Shown: piece after piece, positions 24,170-36,806 of the stretch | Layout of the letters: each line of letters begins with the position of its first letter | Position numbering within the stretch: position 1 is the stretch's first letter | From: Peromyscus leucopus | Taxonomy: Eukaryota > Chordata > Mammalia > Rodentia > Cricetidae | Direction: 5' to 3' | DNA length: 64,000 bases | NCBI RefSeq assembly: GCF_004664715.2 | Contig: NC_051071.1 | Location: forward strand, 29,390,161-29,454,160 | Made by a program: the position numbers and the translations under genes | Notes under the pieces: generated by a model | Databases searched by the model: none | What the model was told of the DNA's origin: nothing | Seen by the model: the letters and a program-made list of their open reading frames with translations, nothing else

Positions 24170-24295
24170 TTGATTTTTGTGTTAAGGTCTCATGTACCTC
24201 AGGCCATTGTGAAACATGAGGTAGCCTAGGCTGGCCTTCATGCTCCCATTCTTCTGCCTCCACCTCTGAGTGTTATCACTGCATTCTGTTTATTG
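24170..24295 (-). mobile_element. old B1-like fragment
   Basis: 'agcctaggctggccttcat' and 'ctgcctccacctctgagtgtt' follow the antisense B1 order. It is highly diverged. Confidence 0.45.
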
Positions 24296-24464
24296 AATGT
24301 TGCAGATCAAACCAATAACTTCAAACATACTAGGCAAGCACTCCACCAACTGAGTTAGAAAATTTACATTCTTATTAGCCCATTTCTCTATGTCCCTATC
24401 TTAGCCAATATAACTATTTTAAGTCAATTAGAGTTTAAACAAAGTATTTTACTTTAAAAAATAT

Positions 24465-24618
24465 TTTTCCAAACAAGGCTTCTGTGTGCAACCCTGGCTG
24501 TCCTGTAACTCATTTGTAACTCATTCTGTAGACCAAGCTGGCCTGGATCTAAGTAATCTGGCTACTTCTGCCTCCTGAGTGCTGGGAATAAAGGCATGAG
24601 TGACCATGCTTGACAATA
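24465..24618 (-). mobile_element. old B1 SINE
   Basis: Antisense B1 of the older muroid type: 'ccctggctgtcctgtaac', 'gaccaagctggcctgg', 'gcctcctgagtgctggg', 'aaaggcatgagtgacc'. It has a short internal duplication, 'actcatttgtaactcatt'. Confidence 0.8.
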
Positions 24619-24849
24619 TTTTACATTTTCATGTCATTACAGACAATAGTGTGGCCTAAACTGGTTGCTACTAAACAACAATTACCTTTTTTCTAGCATT
24701 CCACTATAGACCTGCCAGGTTTCCATGATATTTTTCTCAAGCCCCTTTGAGATTATCCACTCTGATGCAGTTAGTGTTGCATACTTTATGATTTATATGG
24801 AAACAACCCGATTTTCAATCAAATTTTATTCTGGTGTCTCTTTCTATAG

Positions 24850-25140
24850 CAAGCTGCTTTAAAACTCAGTAGTTTACAATGTTTATTTAATTGTATCTGT
24901 CATGATGGCAGGCCAGGAATGCAGATTGTTCATACTGGGATAGTTTGTTTTTCTACATGATTTGTAGTGCATGATGGAAAAGACTCAAGACCAGAGGGAA
25001 AGTAAGCTTTTAGAGAATGGCATCTAGTGGTGTGTTTATTCATAGAATTTGCTTTTGTCCCAAGAAGCTTGAAGTACTGCTCAGCATGTCTACACTCACC
25101 CAAAGACTGGCATGGCTTCCTCATAGTACAACAACCTCAG
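24850..25140 (-). mobile_element. MaLR/MLT1-like LTR relic
   Basis: 'ctttaaaactcagtagttt' at the left and 'actggcatggcttcctcata' at the right recall the antisense of ancient mammalian MaLR LTRs. Only scattered words survive. Confidence 0.4.
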
Positions 25141-25944
25141 GGCATTTGAAGCGTATATAGAGCTAAGTTGAACAAAATCAGAGAATGAGACATGTTGGTA
25201 GCTGAGCTGGGGATATGGAATTCCACAATTATAGTCTATTTGTGTCTGTTCTCTTTCTACCACTCTGAACAATCTAGAAATGGTGACAGGGCAGACAGAT
25301 ATGATTTTGAATGTGCTATGTCTTCATTTGGACAAAGCAATACTGTATTTATGTATTTACCTTGAAGAAACTATATTCAGAATGTCAGACTTGATACACA
25401 TTAGCATAAATTCTTTTAGATTTGCAGTAGCTGAATACATATGGAAATAAGGGCACTGCATTAGGATTCTGTAAACTTTCAAGTGAAGACTTCAATCTCA
25501 AGAATTTGAAAATAATATTTTAAGTGTACTTTTTAAATAAAGATGCATGTTCATTCTTATACTATACTACAAACATCTTGACATTTTTAAGTGTGAAAAA
25601 TACATAAATTATCCAAATATGTTAGCCAATGATACATTCGGCCTTATTTTAAGTTAAATGGTTCAAGAAGTTTTGTGATGGATTAGATGAATAGCTCTCT
25701 TACCAGAGGTTTATTCTTGACATTCCAGTGACTCTGAACAGCCAAGAATCAGATGAACAGAATTCTGACAGCTGTGTTCCTTCGTCTGTCCTATCCAATT
25801 TTCCTGAATGTTAATTGATGAAGTGAAGGGCATTTTGGAGAAGGTTGGAGAAATGCTCTGTTTTTCCCCACTCAATCTTCATTTTTAATGGATTTGATGG
25901 AATTGATCTTGGCCTTTCAGAATTAAATATTAAGAAATTTATTT
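25141..25944. other. intergenic DNA
   Basis: Nothing recognised. Confidence 0.5.
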
Positions 25945-26928
25945 AACTCAATTATGTTCATAGCAGCTTTATTCATAATAGCCAGAACCTGGAAACAACC
26001 TAGATGTCCCTCAACTAAATAATGAATAAAGAAAATGTGGTACATTTATACAATGGAGTATTATTCCACTGTTAAAAACAATGACATCCTGAAATTTGTA
26101 GGCAAATGGATGGAACTTGAAAAAAATCATCCTTAGTGAGGTAACCTAGACCCAGAAAGACAGACATGGTGTGTATTCACTTATAAATGGACATTAACTC
26201 TTAAGTAAAAGATAATCCTACCGCAGCCCATAAACCCAGAGAAGCTAAGTAACAAGGAAGACTTAGGAGGGAGGCAAGGATCTCCCTGGGAAGGGGAAAT
26301 AGAATAGATTTTGCTGGTGTGGATGGGGTTGGGAATAGGAGAGATCAACTGGGGTGAGGAGGAAGAAAATACTGATAGAAAGGACTAGAATTGGAAAGCA
26401 TTTAGGGGAGAGGTCAAAACCTAATGCAATGGACATTCCATGAAATCCACTAGAGTAACTCTAGCAAAGACTCCTAGTAAAGGGGGAAAAGGAACTTGGA
26501 CCAACCATCTTTTGTAATCAGGCACTGACTCTAATGGATAGATCAGGACACCAACCCAGCCATAAAACCTTCAACCTACAGTTTGTCCTGCCTATGGAGT
26601 GTTTAGGACCTGGAGCCTAGCAGAATCCTCATCAAAAACACCAGAGAGACGTCATCTAGCAACCAATGAGACCAGATGCAGAATTCCATAGCCAAACCAT
26701 AGGTGGAGCTTAGGGAGTCCTACAGAACCTGGGGAAGGATTGGAGGAATCAGAGAGATCAGGGATGCCAAAAGAACATGGCACATAGAATCAATTGACAG
26801 GCACTCATGTGGGCTCACAGAGATCAGGGAGCCTGCAGGGGTCAGACCTCGGTCCCCTATCAAAGACTATTGGGGTCCTGCCCCAATAATTTTCTCCTAG
26901 GGTCCAGAAAAGATGCATATAAGCAGCT
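25945..26928 (+). mobile_element. L1 ORF2 3' end plus part of 3' UTR
   Basis: It begins in the ORF2 C-terminus ('catagcagctttattcataa', 'gatggaacttgaaaaaaatc') and runs into 3' UTR ('gaccaaccatctt', 'acaccaacccagcc'). The last few hundred bases of a typical L1 3' UTR and a clear A-tail are not seen. The copy fades near the B1 insertion at 26,929. Confidence 0.8.
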
Positions 26929-27079
26929 GGGATTCTAATCTCTATGTAGCTTTGTGCCTTTCCTGGAACTCACTTGGTAGCCCAGGCTGGCCTCGAACTC
27001 ACAGAGATCCGCCTGCCTCTGCCTCCCAAGTGCTGGGATTAAAGGCGTGTGCCACCACTGCCTGGCGGGATTCTAATCT
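26929..27079 (-). mobile_element. tailless, 3'-truncated B1 with target duplications
   Basis: Perfect 13-bp repeats gggattctaatct (26,929-26,941 and 27,067-27,079) enclose an antisense B1 whose 5' head is complete (ending ...cctggc at 27,066). Its other end starts inside the B1 body at 'ctatgtagctttgtg'. The last 30 or so B1 bases and the whole A-tail are missing. The host sequence is the L1 3' UTR on the left. Confidence 0.93.
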
Positions 27080-27985
27080 TAAGGATATCAAATGAATCTG
27101 TGTATATCATGCTCTTCAGTCCATTCACTTCATTGTTCTAAGTCATTTCTCCTTCTTAGCTTCTCTCTTGCCTGACTCCTCACATTTCTAACCAGAGACT
27201 CCTTGCAATCCTGAGAAAAGTTTGAAAGGTCATAGCACATTCCTAGAACAGACAATGGGGAGCAGAACCATTACCATAGTAACACAAAGTTCTAAGGTCT
27301 CAGGACCAGAGAAACGGGGCACAGTGCCCAGTGTGACAAACTCTGGGATATAGCTTTTTATCAGCAGATTTGACAAGGGAGAATTGGCAGGCTTTTCTTA
27401 GGGTATTTTGTATTAATAGCCTTGGTGAGACACCTGCAACTCACCTTGTGTATAACTGTAAAGTTTTAAACTTATGATCTATATACAAAGGCCTTTAGTT
27501 TAGTTTGAGCTTGCTCTGAGGTAAAAATGAGCTAAATGCATGCAGTTTGTATTAGACTGAGGAGAGATCACTATTTTCTGCATTCATCTGAGCAAAAGGA
27601 ACAAAGCATGCTTTAAGTGTTTTTTTTAAGGCAGTAAAAACATTTACTGTCTCTTGGGAAAATGGATCTGGCTTTGAAGCATATCCTAGTATATTTTCTA
27701 TATATCATAATTATACAGCTAAATGAAAAGTCATTTTCCTGACCACCCACAGATGTATGTACCTATAAGACTGAGTTGTAATCATGAGATTATGTATACA
27801 TGGTTCATGAAAATGCATGGTAATGGAAAGATATCACAGCTGTTATTGCACAAGAAGTTTACAACAAGAAACAGCCAATTCATTCAAATGGCAATAACTC
27901 CAACATGACTTGAATGATGGCTTATTCCTCTACCAAAACCCTTGGTTCTGATAGGTTGACTTTCTGAACACCAGTTGTTGCCTGC
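27080..27985. other. intergenic DNA
   Basis: No repeat or gene is recognised. A 61-codon open frame at 27,723-27,908 has no recognisable domain. Confidence 0.45.
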
Positions 27986-27989
27986 TGCA

Positions 27990-28375
27990 TACTCCCATAG
28001 CCTTTTGCTACCAGCAGCTCTCAATAGTCCCCTGCATATATGTTATGGCTGAGTAAATTGGTGTTCTTGTGGGATTTCTAATAGTGGGAGTGGGGGAGTT
28101 TATTGAGTCTTTTGACTATTATGGGACCATTTTCCTCCTACGAGGTTGCCTCATCCAGCCTTGATGTGATGGTATGTGCCTGGACTCATTTTTGCATATT
28201 ATGCCATGTTTGGTTGATGTCCCTGAAAGGCATGTCCTTTTCTGAGAGGAATTAGAGGGAGTGTGGATCTAGGGGAGACAGGAGACAGCAGGGAGACTGA
28301 GGGGGAGAGGAATGTGTAGTTGAGATGTAAAATAAGACAATCATCATCAGCAGCAGCAGTAGAAGCAGCATAAGG
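27990..28375 (+). mobile_element. L1 3' UTR terminus
   Basis: The last few hundred bases of a muroid L1: 'gcatatatgttatggctga', 'gcctcatccagccttgatg', 'gagggagtgtggatct', then 'aggaatgtgtagttgagatg'. The tail position is occupied by AAAATAAGAC and a CAT/CAG-rich run. Confidence 0.75.
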
Positions 28376-29930
28376 AAATCTATTTAACTTGTCTGAATAT
28401 ATTTCATTGTCTGAATTATGTATCTTATAAATGCATAAATTGAATCCTTAACTCTCAAGACCACAGAGTTTGGAGAAAGGGTCTTTAAAGAGGCAAATTA
28501 GTAAAAAATGAAGTCATTAATGTAGGGTCTAATCTAAAATGGAAGGTAACCTTCCAGAAATGCAGCTAAGAACAAAACATGCTCATCTAGAGGCCCATGA
28601 ATGGATTCCAAAATGATGATGGCTTTCCACAGAACAAATAAAAAGGCCTCTGGCATTATCAACCAGAGAAGCACCATGATTTTGGGATTTTTATTTTCAG
28701 CATTGAGAACATCCACTTCTTTTATCTTAATGTACCATAAATAATTATATCATCTTGGCAACCTCAGAATATTCACACTGGATTACAATTTGATATAAAC
28801 TCCAGTGTATTGCATTTCAATCTGTAATTGAGGATGTAAGTTGTCCCATTCTATATCTTCCCAAGCTTTCATAATCTTAGCGTCCTCATTAAGAGAAAAC
28901 TTAAATTTTGATCAGATTTCTATGCCAATATTTTTTTACTCTTCCAAAGTTACAGGATTTCTTTTTGATGTTCTTTAAATTAAAATCTATCCATTTTAGG
29001 CCCCACTTGGATGTTTCTGTCCTAACAACATTAGAATTTGCTGTGGGAGATTGCCAATGAAATTGATGCATGTCTCTAACTTTAATTGGCATATCTACCA
29101 CTTGGTGAGTCTGCATTCATGCTCCAAATGCTAATCGGTCTTATGTGTCTCCCTTTTTGGGAGACTCTGACCTCACACACAGGCTGCAGATGGACAAGGA
29201 TGAAAGCTCACCTTTCAGGCCTCTCATCCCACTTGGTTGCTCATTTCCAAAGCATCTGCACAGGCATTTCCAAAAGCCAGGTGGCACATGCTGCCCTGCA
29301 ACAGAAGTGTTTGCTTCCCACTGTCTCACTTGAGTAATGTGCTAATATAAAACCAAGTTATGGGTTTCCAGGACCAGGACAATAATAAAATCATAATGAT
29401 ATTGTTAGCAATCTGCCCCAGTGCAGGTTGCTGCTCCCAGAGAAACTCTGTCACAGAAATAGAATAACTCATCAATCACAAAAATCACAGAAGAGCTAAG
29501 CCAACTGGCTTAAACACATTCACAGCAGCACAGGTGATGTTGAATCCCACTGCTGGGGACAGTTTCTTTGGAAAAGAAAAACAATTAACACACTAATTGA
29601 TCCTGCTGTCCCTTTCTCTGTAGGTCCTGGGAATCTTGAACAAGGTCATACACAAAAGAAGAAGGGAAATCAAGAATATAGCTTAGTTCTAATATTAAGC
29701 CTCAGCTGTCACTATGACACATACATTCAGCCTCAAATTGTTCAGTGTTGCTTCAGCTAGCCAGTTGTAGATGGCTAGAAAGTCTTACACATTTATTCCT
29801 ATACAGCTGGTACCAGTGAGCAGTGTTAACTACACTGCATAAAATAAGAATCAGGATATCCCATTTCTAAAGAGGCACATGCCGCCTTCCACATTCATTT
29901 CCTGTGGCATCTGCACTCTTAGGAAATGAA
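28376..29930. other. intergenic DNA with short overlapping open frames
   Basis: Open frames of 60-83 codons overlap on both strands at 29,086-29,337 with no recognisable domain or clear start context. Nothing else is identified. Confidence 0.45.
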
Positions 29931-29934
29931 CTCT

Positions 29935-30375
29935 GTGATGGTTAATTTTGAGTGTCATTTTGATTGAATTAAGGATGCCTACGGGATTAGTGAAGCACAC
30001 CTCTGGCTGTGGCTGTGATGGAGTTTATAGAAACAATTTGAACCTGAGGACCATGCACTAATGAATGGATTAATCCCTTGATGAATTCATATTATGATGG
30101 CACCACTGAGGAGGGAAGGTGATGAGCATTCAGAAATGGGACTAGAGAAAGTAGATCACTGGAGTTTGTCCTCAGGGACACATACCACCCCTGCTTCCCG
30201 GTTCCACCCTCTTCTTGTGCTTTCTGACCAATAAGAAACAAATATTGACATCTCATAATGGCTCTAGCTGCCAGAATTTTCTATAAAAGATCATGAGAGT
30301 GACCAGGAACCAAACCTGCCAAAATCATAGATCAAAATAAACATTTCTTTCTAAATATGTGTTTTTGTATGCATG
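29935..30375 (+). mobile_element. dispersed retroelement relic (LTR-like)
   Basis: It begins 'tgtgatggttaattttgag' and 'attgaattaaggatgcct', and ends with 'aaaataaacatttctttc'. This is a widespread mammalian repeat pattern whose antisense form ('gggttctctaaaagaac') is seen at 54,999. I do not remember its family name. Confidence 0.5.
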
Positions 30376-30474
30376 ATAATATATGTATATAATATATATG
30401 GTTTCTTTCAGAATTTGGTCACAACACTGAGAAAAAAGAAGTAAGATACATACTTTACTTGGAAGATTTTATTT

Positions 30475-30760
30475 GAGTGTCTCTGGGGTAACATGTCTTA
30501 GTTATTAACTTGATTGGATTAAGAAATCACAAAGTAGCAACTTTCCATGTGTCTTTAAGAGGGAGTTTACAGAGACTACTGGCATGTGACACAGTGAATG
30601 TGGAGAAATGACTCTGGTGAATTCATTAAAAAACATTCAAAAGGCCAAGGGCCTTGATAAAACTAGGTGAAGAAGAAAGCATAACCTGAGCAAGGCCCTC
30701 TGTTCCCATGCAAGTGGTGTTCTACACTGTGCAGAGTATGTTCACAATGGTCTCTGTCTT
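30475..30760 (+). mobile_element. possible second relic of the same family
   Basis: 'cttagttattaacttgattgg' (part), 'gaaatcacaaagtagcaac' and 'gagggagtttacagaga' loosely follow the preceding element's order. Confidence 0.3.
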
Positions 30761-31980
30761 AGTCGCACAAAGAAAATCCACTATAAAACGGCAAGAGCAA
30801 AATATTATTTGCTAATATCAAAGGAATAAAATAATTTCTCTCTTCTATCTTATTTTCATACCTACTACTGCTAAGAAATAATCTCATTATAAATGACTAA
30901 AAGGGCAATGATAATAATAGCTTACAGTTTTTAAAACATTTTGTGTGTACTAATTCATCTTATTATAGGAATAATAATAATACTCAATTACATATTTGTT
31001 ATATACTTTATTTTAATTGCTTAGATAATATAGTAAGCACTATTGAAAATATATTTACCATTTCAATTGTTTATATTGTATCATTGCATATTCTTAATAA
31101 TGTATTAATGAAGAAATTAAAATTCCAACTTTTTAAATTTAATCAATTTATTTATTTTACATCCTAACTTTCGAAGGCAATGGAAGGTTACAGAGTTTAA
31201 GTAATTTTGAAAAGCTTTAGCCTTCTGATAATTAAGGTCATAGTGTTGATCTTCAACTCCACTTATTATTTCTATCCTCTCCACGGTACAGAGATGATCA
31301 CATGGGACATTAGAGGTTGGTTAAGGAAGGCATTGCAGTTGCTTGAACAACCATGCTGCATCCCTCATGCAGGCTTTTACAAGGTTCAATTTCACCAAAC
31401 AACCTTATGCAAAACTCCTTGGAAAGCCACAGCTCTAAAAATGAATCACACAGTGTTAAAGGATTTCTAATGTTCCATAAATATATTAGTAAATCACTGT
31501 AAGATATCTACCTCTCTCTGTTTTTCAGCTACCTGTCTACTATCTGTCACAATTACCTATCATTTATTTATTGATCAATCACCTATTACTATCATCTGTC
31601 TACCTATCATCTACCTCTTTTTCTTTTTTCCCTCCATCCATTCTATCCATTGGTTTACTCTTCAGAATTACTCCCTGAGTAATATAGATGTGGTCCTCTT
31701 GAAAGATGTTACAACATGAATAAACTATTTTTGTTATTCTTACAATAATTCTAGAAAATGATTAGATGCCAATTCCACACAATATTTATTATTTGATGAT
31801 TACCTTGGGTAAGTTACTAGAAAAACATGAGCCAAGTAGTTAATTGGATAAGGACAATTTAAATATAATAGAATTTTTAACTGTCTTAATTTCATTCCAT
31901 TTGGAAGATAACAAACAGCTATCAAGTTACCTCCCCACTCAGTGCCTTAAGGATTAGGAACTAATACACTTTTTTAAAAA
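30761..31980. other. AT-rich intergenic DNA
   Basis: A tct/atct-rich stretch lies at 31,505-31,660. Nothing else is identified. Confidence 0.5.
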
Positions 31981-31984
31981 AGTT

Positions 31985-32390
31985 AGGAGACTGGAGAAAT
32001 TTGGCTTCATGGTACCTGCATGAGTCTGCACCAGGTCCTCTGCATATATGTTATGGCTGTTAGCTTGGTGTTTTTTAGGGTTCCTAACAGTGGGAGTAGG
32101 TATCCCCCCAACTCTTTTGCTTGCTCTTGGGACTCCTTTAGTCCTATTGGGTTGCTTTGTCCAGTATCAATATAATGGCCCTTGATTCATCTTATTGTAT
32201 CCTCTTCTGTTGTGTTTGGTTGTTGTCTATTGGAGACCAGCTCTTTTCTGAAAGGAAAAGGAGGGGGAGTGGAATTGGGGAAAGGAGAGTTGAGGGGGAG
32301 CTGGAAGGAGTAGAAAAAAGGAAAACTGTGGTGGAACACATTGTATGAGAGAAAAATCTATTTTCAAAAAATAGCAAAGAAAAAAAGTTC
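31985..32390 (+). mobile_element. L1 3' UTR terminus
   Basis: 'gcatgagtctgcaccaggtc', 'gcatatatgttatggctgt', 'ctgaaaggaaaaggaggggg' and a poor A-rich end at about 32,365-32,390. It is parallel to the copies at 27,990 and 46,090. Confidence 0.75.
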
Positions 32391-32999
32391 ATCATTGGTG
32401 TTCTTGTAATGGACTTGAGCTTCTGTTCACAGAACCCATATTGGATGGCCATGACTACCTATAATTCTACCTCCAAGGGATCCAAAATGTTCTTTTAACC
32501 TTTAGCTGAAAAAAAAGTAAGACAAATGTTTGCACACACCTACACATACACTACACAGATACACATAAATAAATACACATGCACATACACATAAAAATCA
32601 TATAAATCTTAGAAAAAACACCAAGTTGATGATGACTTTCTAGGCTGCAAGGTGGCTTTCTTTCAGTGATTGGGAATAGACCTTTATCAAGTTGTTTCCT
32701 TGTTTGCTTGACTAAATGATGAAGCTTCTGAGGCTTGTCCTAAGAGGGTAAATGGAATCCAACATACAGAGATAACAGCCTTTTAAGCCAGAGACAAAGT
32801 AAGCACATGGACATATTTATGCCTTCTTCATACTCCGTGATGTTTGGCAAAGAAATAATTATGGACCTAGTTCTCATTCTTAGGTCATATGTGTCTAGTT
32901 CAGGAAATCTATTTCCAAACCCATGTCACATACAGATTAGGAACGGAAATGACAGAAAGGGAAAGGCCTGTTAGTGGCTGTAGCAGAGAAGGTAAGAGT
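32391..32999. other. intergenic DNA
   Basis: A CACATA-rich stretch at 32,535-32,605 is the only structure noted. Confidence 0.5.
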
Positions 33000-33808
33000 A
33001 GATGAGATCAATCTAGCACGACAATTAGGGGGTTTGGCCATCCTATCACCAGAGTAGGTCATTACGGGCTGTCTCTCGACCATTACCAGTAGTCTATTGT
33101 GGAGGTATCCTTGTGGATTTCTGTGGACCTCCCACTTTAGCACCCTGCTTCTTCCTATTCTCATGTGGTCTCCATTTACCATGGTCTCTTATTCCTTGTT
33201 ACCCCCCTCTGTTCTTGACCCAGCTGGGATCACCCTAATTTTCGTGCTAGAAACCCCATCCAGTGACTGAAGGAACCGGATGCAGAGATCCATGGCCAGG
33301 CCCCAGGTGGAGCTCCAGGAGTCCAATTGGCGAGAAAGAGGAGGGTTTGTATGAGCGAGAATTGTTGAGACCAAGGTTGGAAAAAGCACAGGGACAAATA
33401 GTCAAAGGAATGGAAACACATGAACTATGAACCAATAGCTGAGGAGCCTCAAACTGGATCAGGCCCTCTGGATAAGTGAGACAGTGATTAGCTTGAACTG
33501 TTTGGGAGGCATCCAGGCAGTGGGACCAGGACCTGTCCTCAGTGCATGAACTGGCTGTTTGGAACCTGGAATTATGCAGGGACACTTGGCTCAGCTTGGG
33601 AGGAGGGGACTGGACCTGCCTGGACTGAATCTACAAGGTTGAGCTGAATACCCAGGGGAGTCTTTGCCCTGGAGGAAATGGGAATGGGGGGTGGACTGAG
33701 TGGAAGGCGGGGGCAGGGGGGCCAGGAGCGGGGAACATAGGAATCCGTGGCTGATATGTAAAATTAAATTAAATTATAAAATAAAATTTAAAAAGAAGAT
33801 GAGATGAA
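33000..33808 (+). mobile_element. 5'-truncated L1 with inverted 5' segment
   Basis: The right part (33,231-33,790) is sense L1 3' UTR. The left part (33,012 to about 33,230) is L1 3' UTR in reverse orientation: its reverse complement aligns with 53,341-53,480 of the uninverted copy in this window. The sequence ccctaatt(g/t)tcgtgctag occurs at both break ends, reversed at 33,012-33,032 and forward at 33,232-33,250. Flanking repeats agatgagat(c/g)aa (33,000-33,011 and 33,797-33,808) differ at one base. The A-rich tail is at 33,760-33,796. Confidence 0.88.
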
Positions 33809-34194
33809 ACTGGGGATGGTCGTGGGGCCAGAACATGCCGAGTCCTGCAGAAGCTCCTTGTATAGTAGGCAGCAGGGAACCGCTGGAACCCTTAACATGG
33901 AGGCATGAAGGTGTGGTTATATTTGATGCTTTTAAGCACCACTTCACCTGTTAAAGATGAAAGCTGGAAAGGTAAGTAAATCAATAAGACAGAACAGCTA
34001 GTGTGACTAGAAAGATGGGCTTCAAATGTTCTGTCTTCCACAGTCAACTGCCATAAACTCACAGTTGTTTCTTTCATTGTTCTATATTTCTAGAAGCTAT
34101 AAATATGAGGCCAAGGTGTGAACAGGACTGTGTTCTCTTTGCCAAAACCCAATGGCACCCAAAGCACCCTCTGGAATTCTTTTTGTTTCCTTTC

Positions 34195-34275
34195 CTGTTT
34201 TTCTTTATTCATGAAAAACTGACAAGAATTGTGTATATTCAATGTGTATAATATGATGATTCTATATATAAAGTC
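34195..34275 (+). mobile_element. old L1M-like 3' end relic
   Basis: 'gaattgtgtatattcaatg' and 'tgtataatatgatgattct' resemble the conserved 3' end of ancient mammalian L1 subfamilies. Confidence 0.4.
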
Positions 34276-34344
34276 TTGGGCTTGAAACTATGCTGCCCTG
34301 TTGTTTGCCTTTATCTTACTTCTGCTTGTGTGTCCTCAGCAAAC

Positions 34345-34460
34345 GTCCTTTATTCATGAAAACAGCAATCATATTGGACTAACACTCCAGTCCAGTAGGA
34401 TCTCATATTAACTTCGGAGTTTTAACTAGTGAATTTGTAGGGTGAGTCAATTCAATCTAT
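34345..34460 (-). mobile_element. MaLR-like LTR relic
   Basis: 'catattggactaacactcc', 'gatctcatattaact', and 'gaatttgtagggtgagtcaa' follow the antisense end of ancient MaLR LTRs in order. Confidence 0.4.
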
Positions 34461-35590
34461 AATAAAATTTATCCCATAAGTAAAATAATATGACTGTTAA
34501 ATAGGTAAGGACAATAATCCTGGCATCACCTTGTTTACTTAAAGAAAGAATAAAAGAATAGAAGGAAGACAAAGAAAAGAAAAGTGAAAAAAGGGAAGGG
34601 GTAGGAAGAGAAATCCAGCATAAGAGTAAATACTGAACCTAGAAAATAACTGTGATGTCTATAAAATATATACAAGTCAAAAGAAGCAAGTACATATGCC
34701 ACATATATGTATAGACACAAGTTTGTATACACATATATTTTTATATTAAATCACATATGCATATAAGTGTATATTCTCAAGTTATTGTCTACAGCCATTG
34801 TTTAAATATGAATTGTGTTTTTGACAACAGTGTTGACCATGGAGCTGCTGTTTGTTTCTATGACACCAATCCTGCTGGCCTGGAAGGCTGATTACTGCTC
34901 TGCTAATGTGCTGCAGACACCGGCTAATAATTATCTAGAAATGACCTTATCCCATTGTACTGCACCTTCTAACCTGCACACTCCACCCAACTTCTAATGC
35001 TCAAGGAGAGACATGAGCAAGAAAGGATGTATCACAATGAGTTAGAAGTCTGTGTGTGGAATCACTCACAGCAACCACACTCATCAGATTCTGATTCATG
35101 GCATGAGGATTATGCTTAAACTCCTGTCTCTCTGATGATGAGCTATAAAGGGAGCTTCTCTTTTCTCACATGCCTAGAATTAAGTTATCTCAAAGGCTTA
35201 CCAAGATGTTTGTAGGTTATTTAAAAACTAAAACATAGATTAAAACTGGGGACAATTGAAGAAGGGAGCACAGTTGAAAGTACAAGCAGGTGTTTTGAAA
35301 TCAGATAAACTTGAAATTGGAAACATCTGTTTGCTGATACGTGCATGATTTAAAAAGGAGAAAATATCTAAAATGGTATAATGAAAAATGCAATAATGCT
35401 ATGTACGCTGGAACATGAGTGTTCATTATATATTTGATGCACTTTTATTAGTGTAATTATTTAGTTTAACATCCTATTACTGAGATCACACACATTGATG
35501 TCAGTGGTGATGGTTCATGGTTTCCCTTCAGTTGAGGGCAAAAAGTCAAAAAGGAGAGTGAGTGTGAGAAAAACTGAAGCAGGAATGGTA
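34461..35590. other. intergenic DNA
   Basis: No feature is recognised. Open frames are at most 65 codons and show no domain. Confidence 0.5.
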
Positions 35591-35629
35591 ATTGAAGGGA
35601 ACTGTGGTTCTACTACAGCTGTATTATTG

Positions 35630-36536
35630 GTATCTGTCAATGCGTGATCTCCAGGGCAGACATCTAGAGTTAAAGCCAAAAACTGAAGCAACTAGAAGAA
35701 GAGAGGAAATGTCTCCAAATACTAGGATGGGTAAGCTACATTTAGAAAAGACCCAAAATATAGAGAATAAAATCCTAGTAGCCAAATGGGATTATATTAT
35801 TATAAAAGGCTTCTGTATAGTGAATGACACAATAATCAGAGGAAAGAAGAAAGAAACAGAACAAGATAAAATGTTTGTACAGTGTATATGTGATAGAAGG
35901 TCAGTCTGTAATATATATGAAACTAGAAAAGTATCTAAATATAAACAAATGGCACAATCTTAAAGATGGGTATAAACTGATAAGGTGTTTCTCAAAACAA
36001 GATATTCAAACAGCCAGCAGATACAAGTGTGACTGATGTCATTAATTACTAGGAAAGTGCAAAACAAAGCCCCAATGATATATAACAGCTACTGTCAAAA
36101 AGACAAAGACAAGTTCAGACCGGGATATGGAGAAAAAAAATACACTTGGTAAATTAGTATTGATCTAAAGTAAACAGTACTAACAAACTGGGTTCCTAAC
36201 AAAACCAAAAATAGAACTACCAAAGAAATCAGCAACGTACTCCTGTGTTTCAGTCTTAAAGGAATCCCATCAGTGTTACCAGAAGACTTTGGCAGCTGTG
36301 TTTACTGCATAGCTAATCACAGTACCTAGATCTAGTCAACCTCTGGGTCCTTCAGCCGATACATAAGGAAAACAAAAAATATACACATAATGGAATAGTG
36401 TTTTTATTCAGCTATAAAGGTAGATTAATACCTGTCATTGTGGCAATTTGGAGAGAACTAGAGATCATTATAGAAGTCACAGAAGTGTGAGTAGAGTGGT
36501 GGTGACCAGAAGGTGACAAGAGTTTGGAACCACTGT

Positions 36537-36588
<52 letters not shown>

Positions 36589-36720
36589 TCACGGTTAGTT
36601 TTTTTCTAAAGGGAAACAGGGGGAGTGGATCTAGGGGAAATGGGAGGTGTTAGGGGAGACTGGAGTAGAGGAGGAAGAGGAAACTTCAGTAGGGATGTAC
36701 TAGAGAGAAAATAGACGATA
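35630..36720 (+). mobile_element. L1 ORF2 C-terminus and 3' end, decayed
   Basis: The 123-codon open frame at 35,592-35,963 contains the L1 ORF2 words KWDYIIIKGFC and later C-terminal motifs. ORF2-like sequence continues, with breaks, to about 36,480. A GT microsatellite occupies much of the 3' UTR, followed by the terminal 'gggggagtggatctagggg' block at about 36,610-36,690. Confidence 0.7.
36534..36588. repeat. (GT)n microsatellite
   Basis: About 25 GT units with one AT interruption, inside the L1 3' UTR. Confidence 0.95.
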
Positions 36721-36806
36721 GGTAGATAATAGACAGATAAATACATGCATACATACATATATACATACATACATACATAGATCATAGATAGATACATAGA
36801 TAAATG
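36706..36806. repeat. (GATA)/(CATA) microsatellite
   Basis: Mixed tetranucleotides at the position of the L1 tail. It probably grew from the tail. Confidence 0.9.

Noticed and set aside
35592..35963. 123-codon plus-strand open frame as a possible gene
   Set aside because: It contains L1 ORF2 C-terminal motifs and sits in an L1 fragment.
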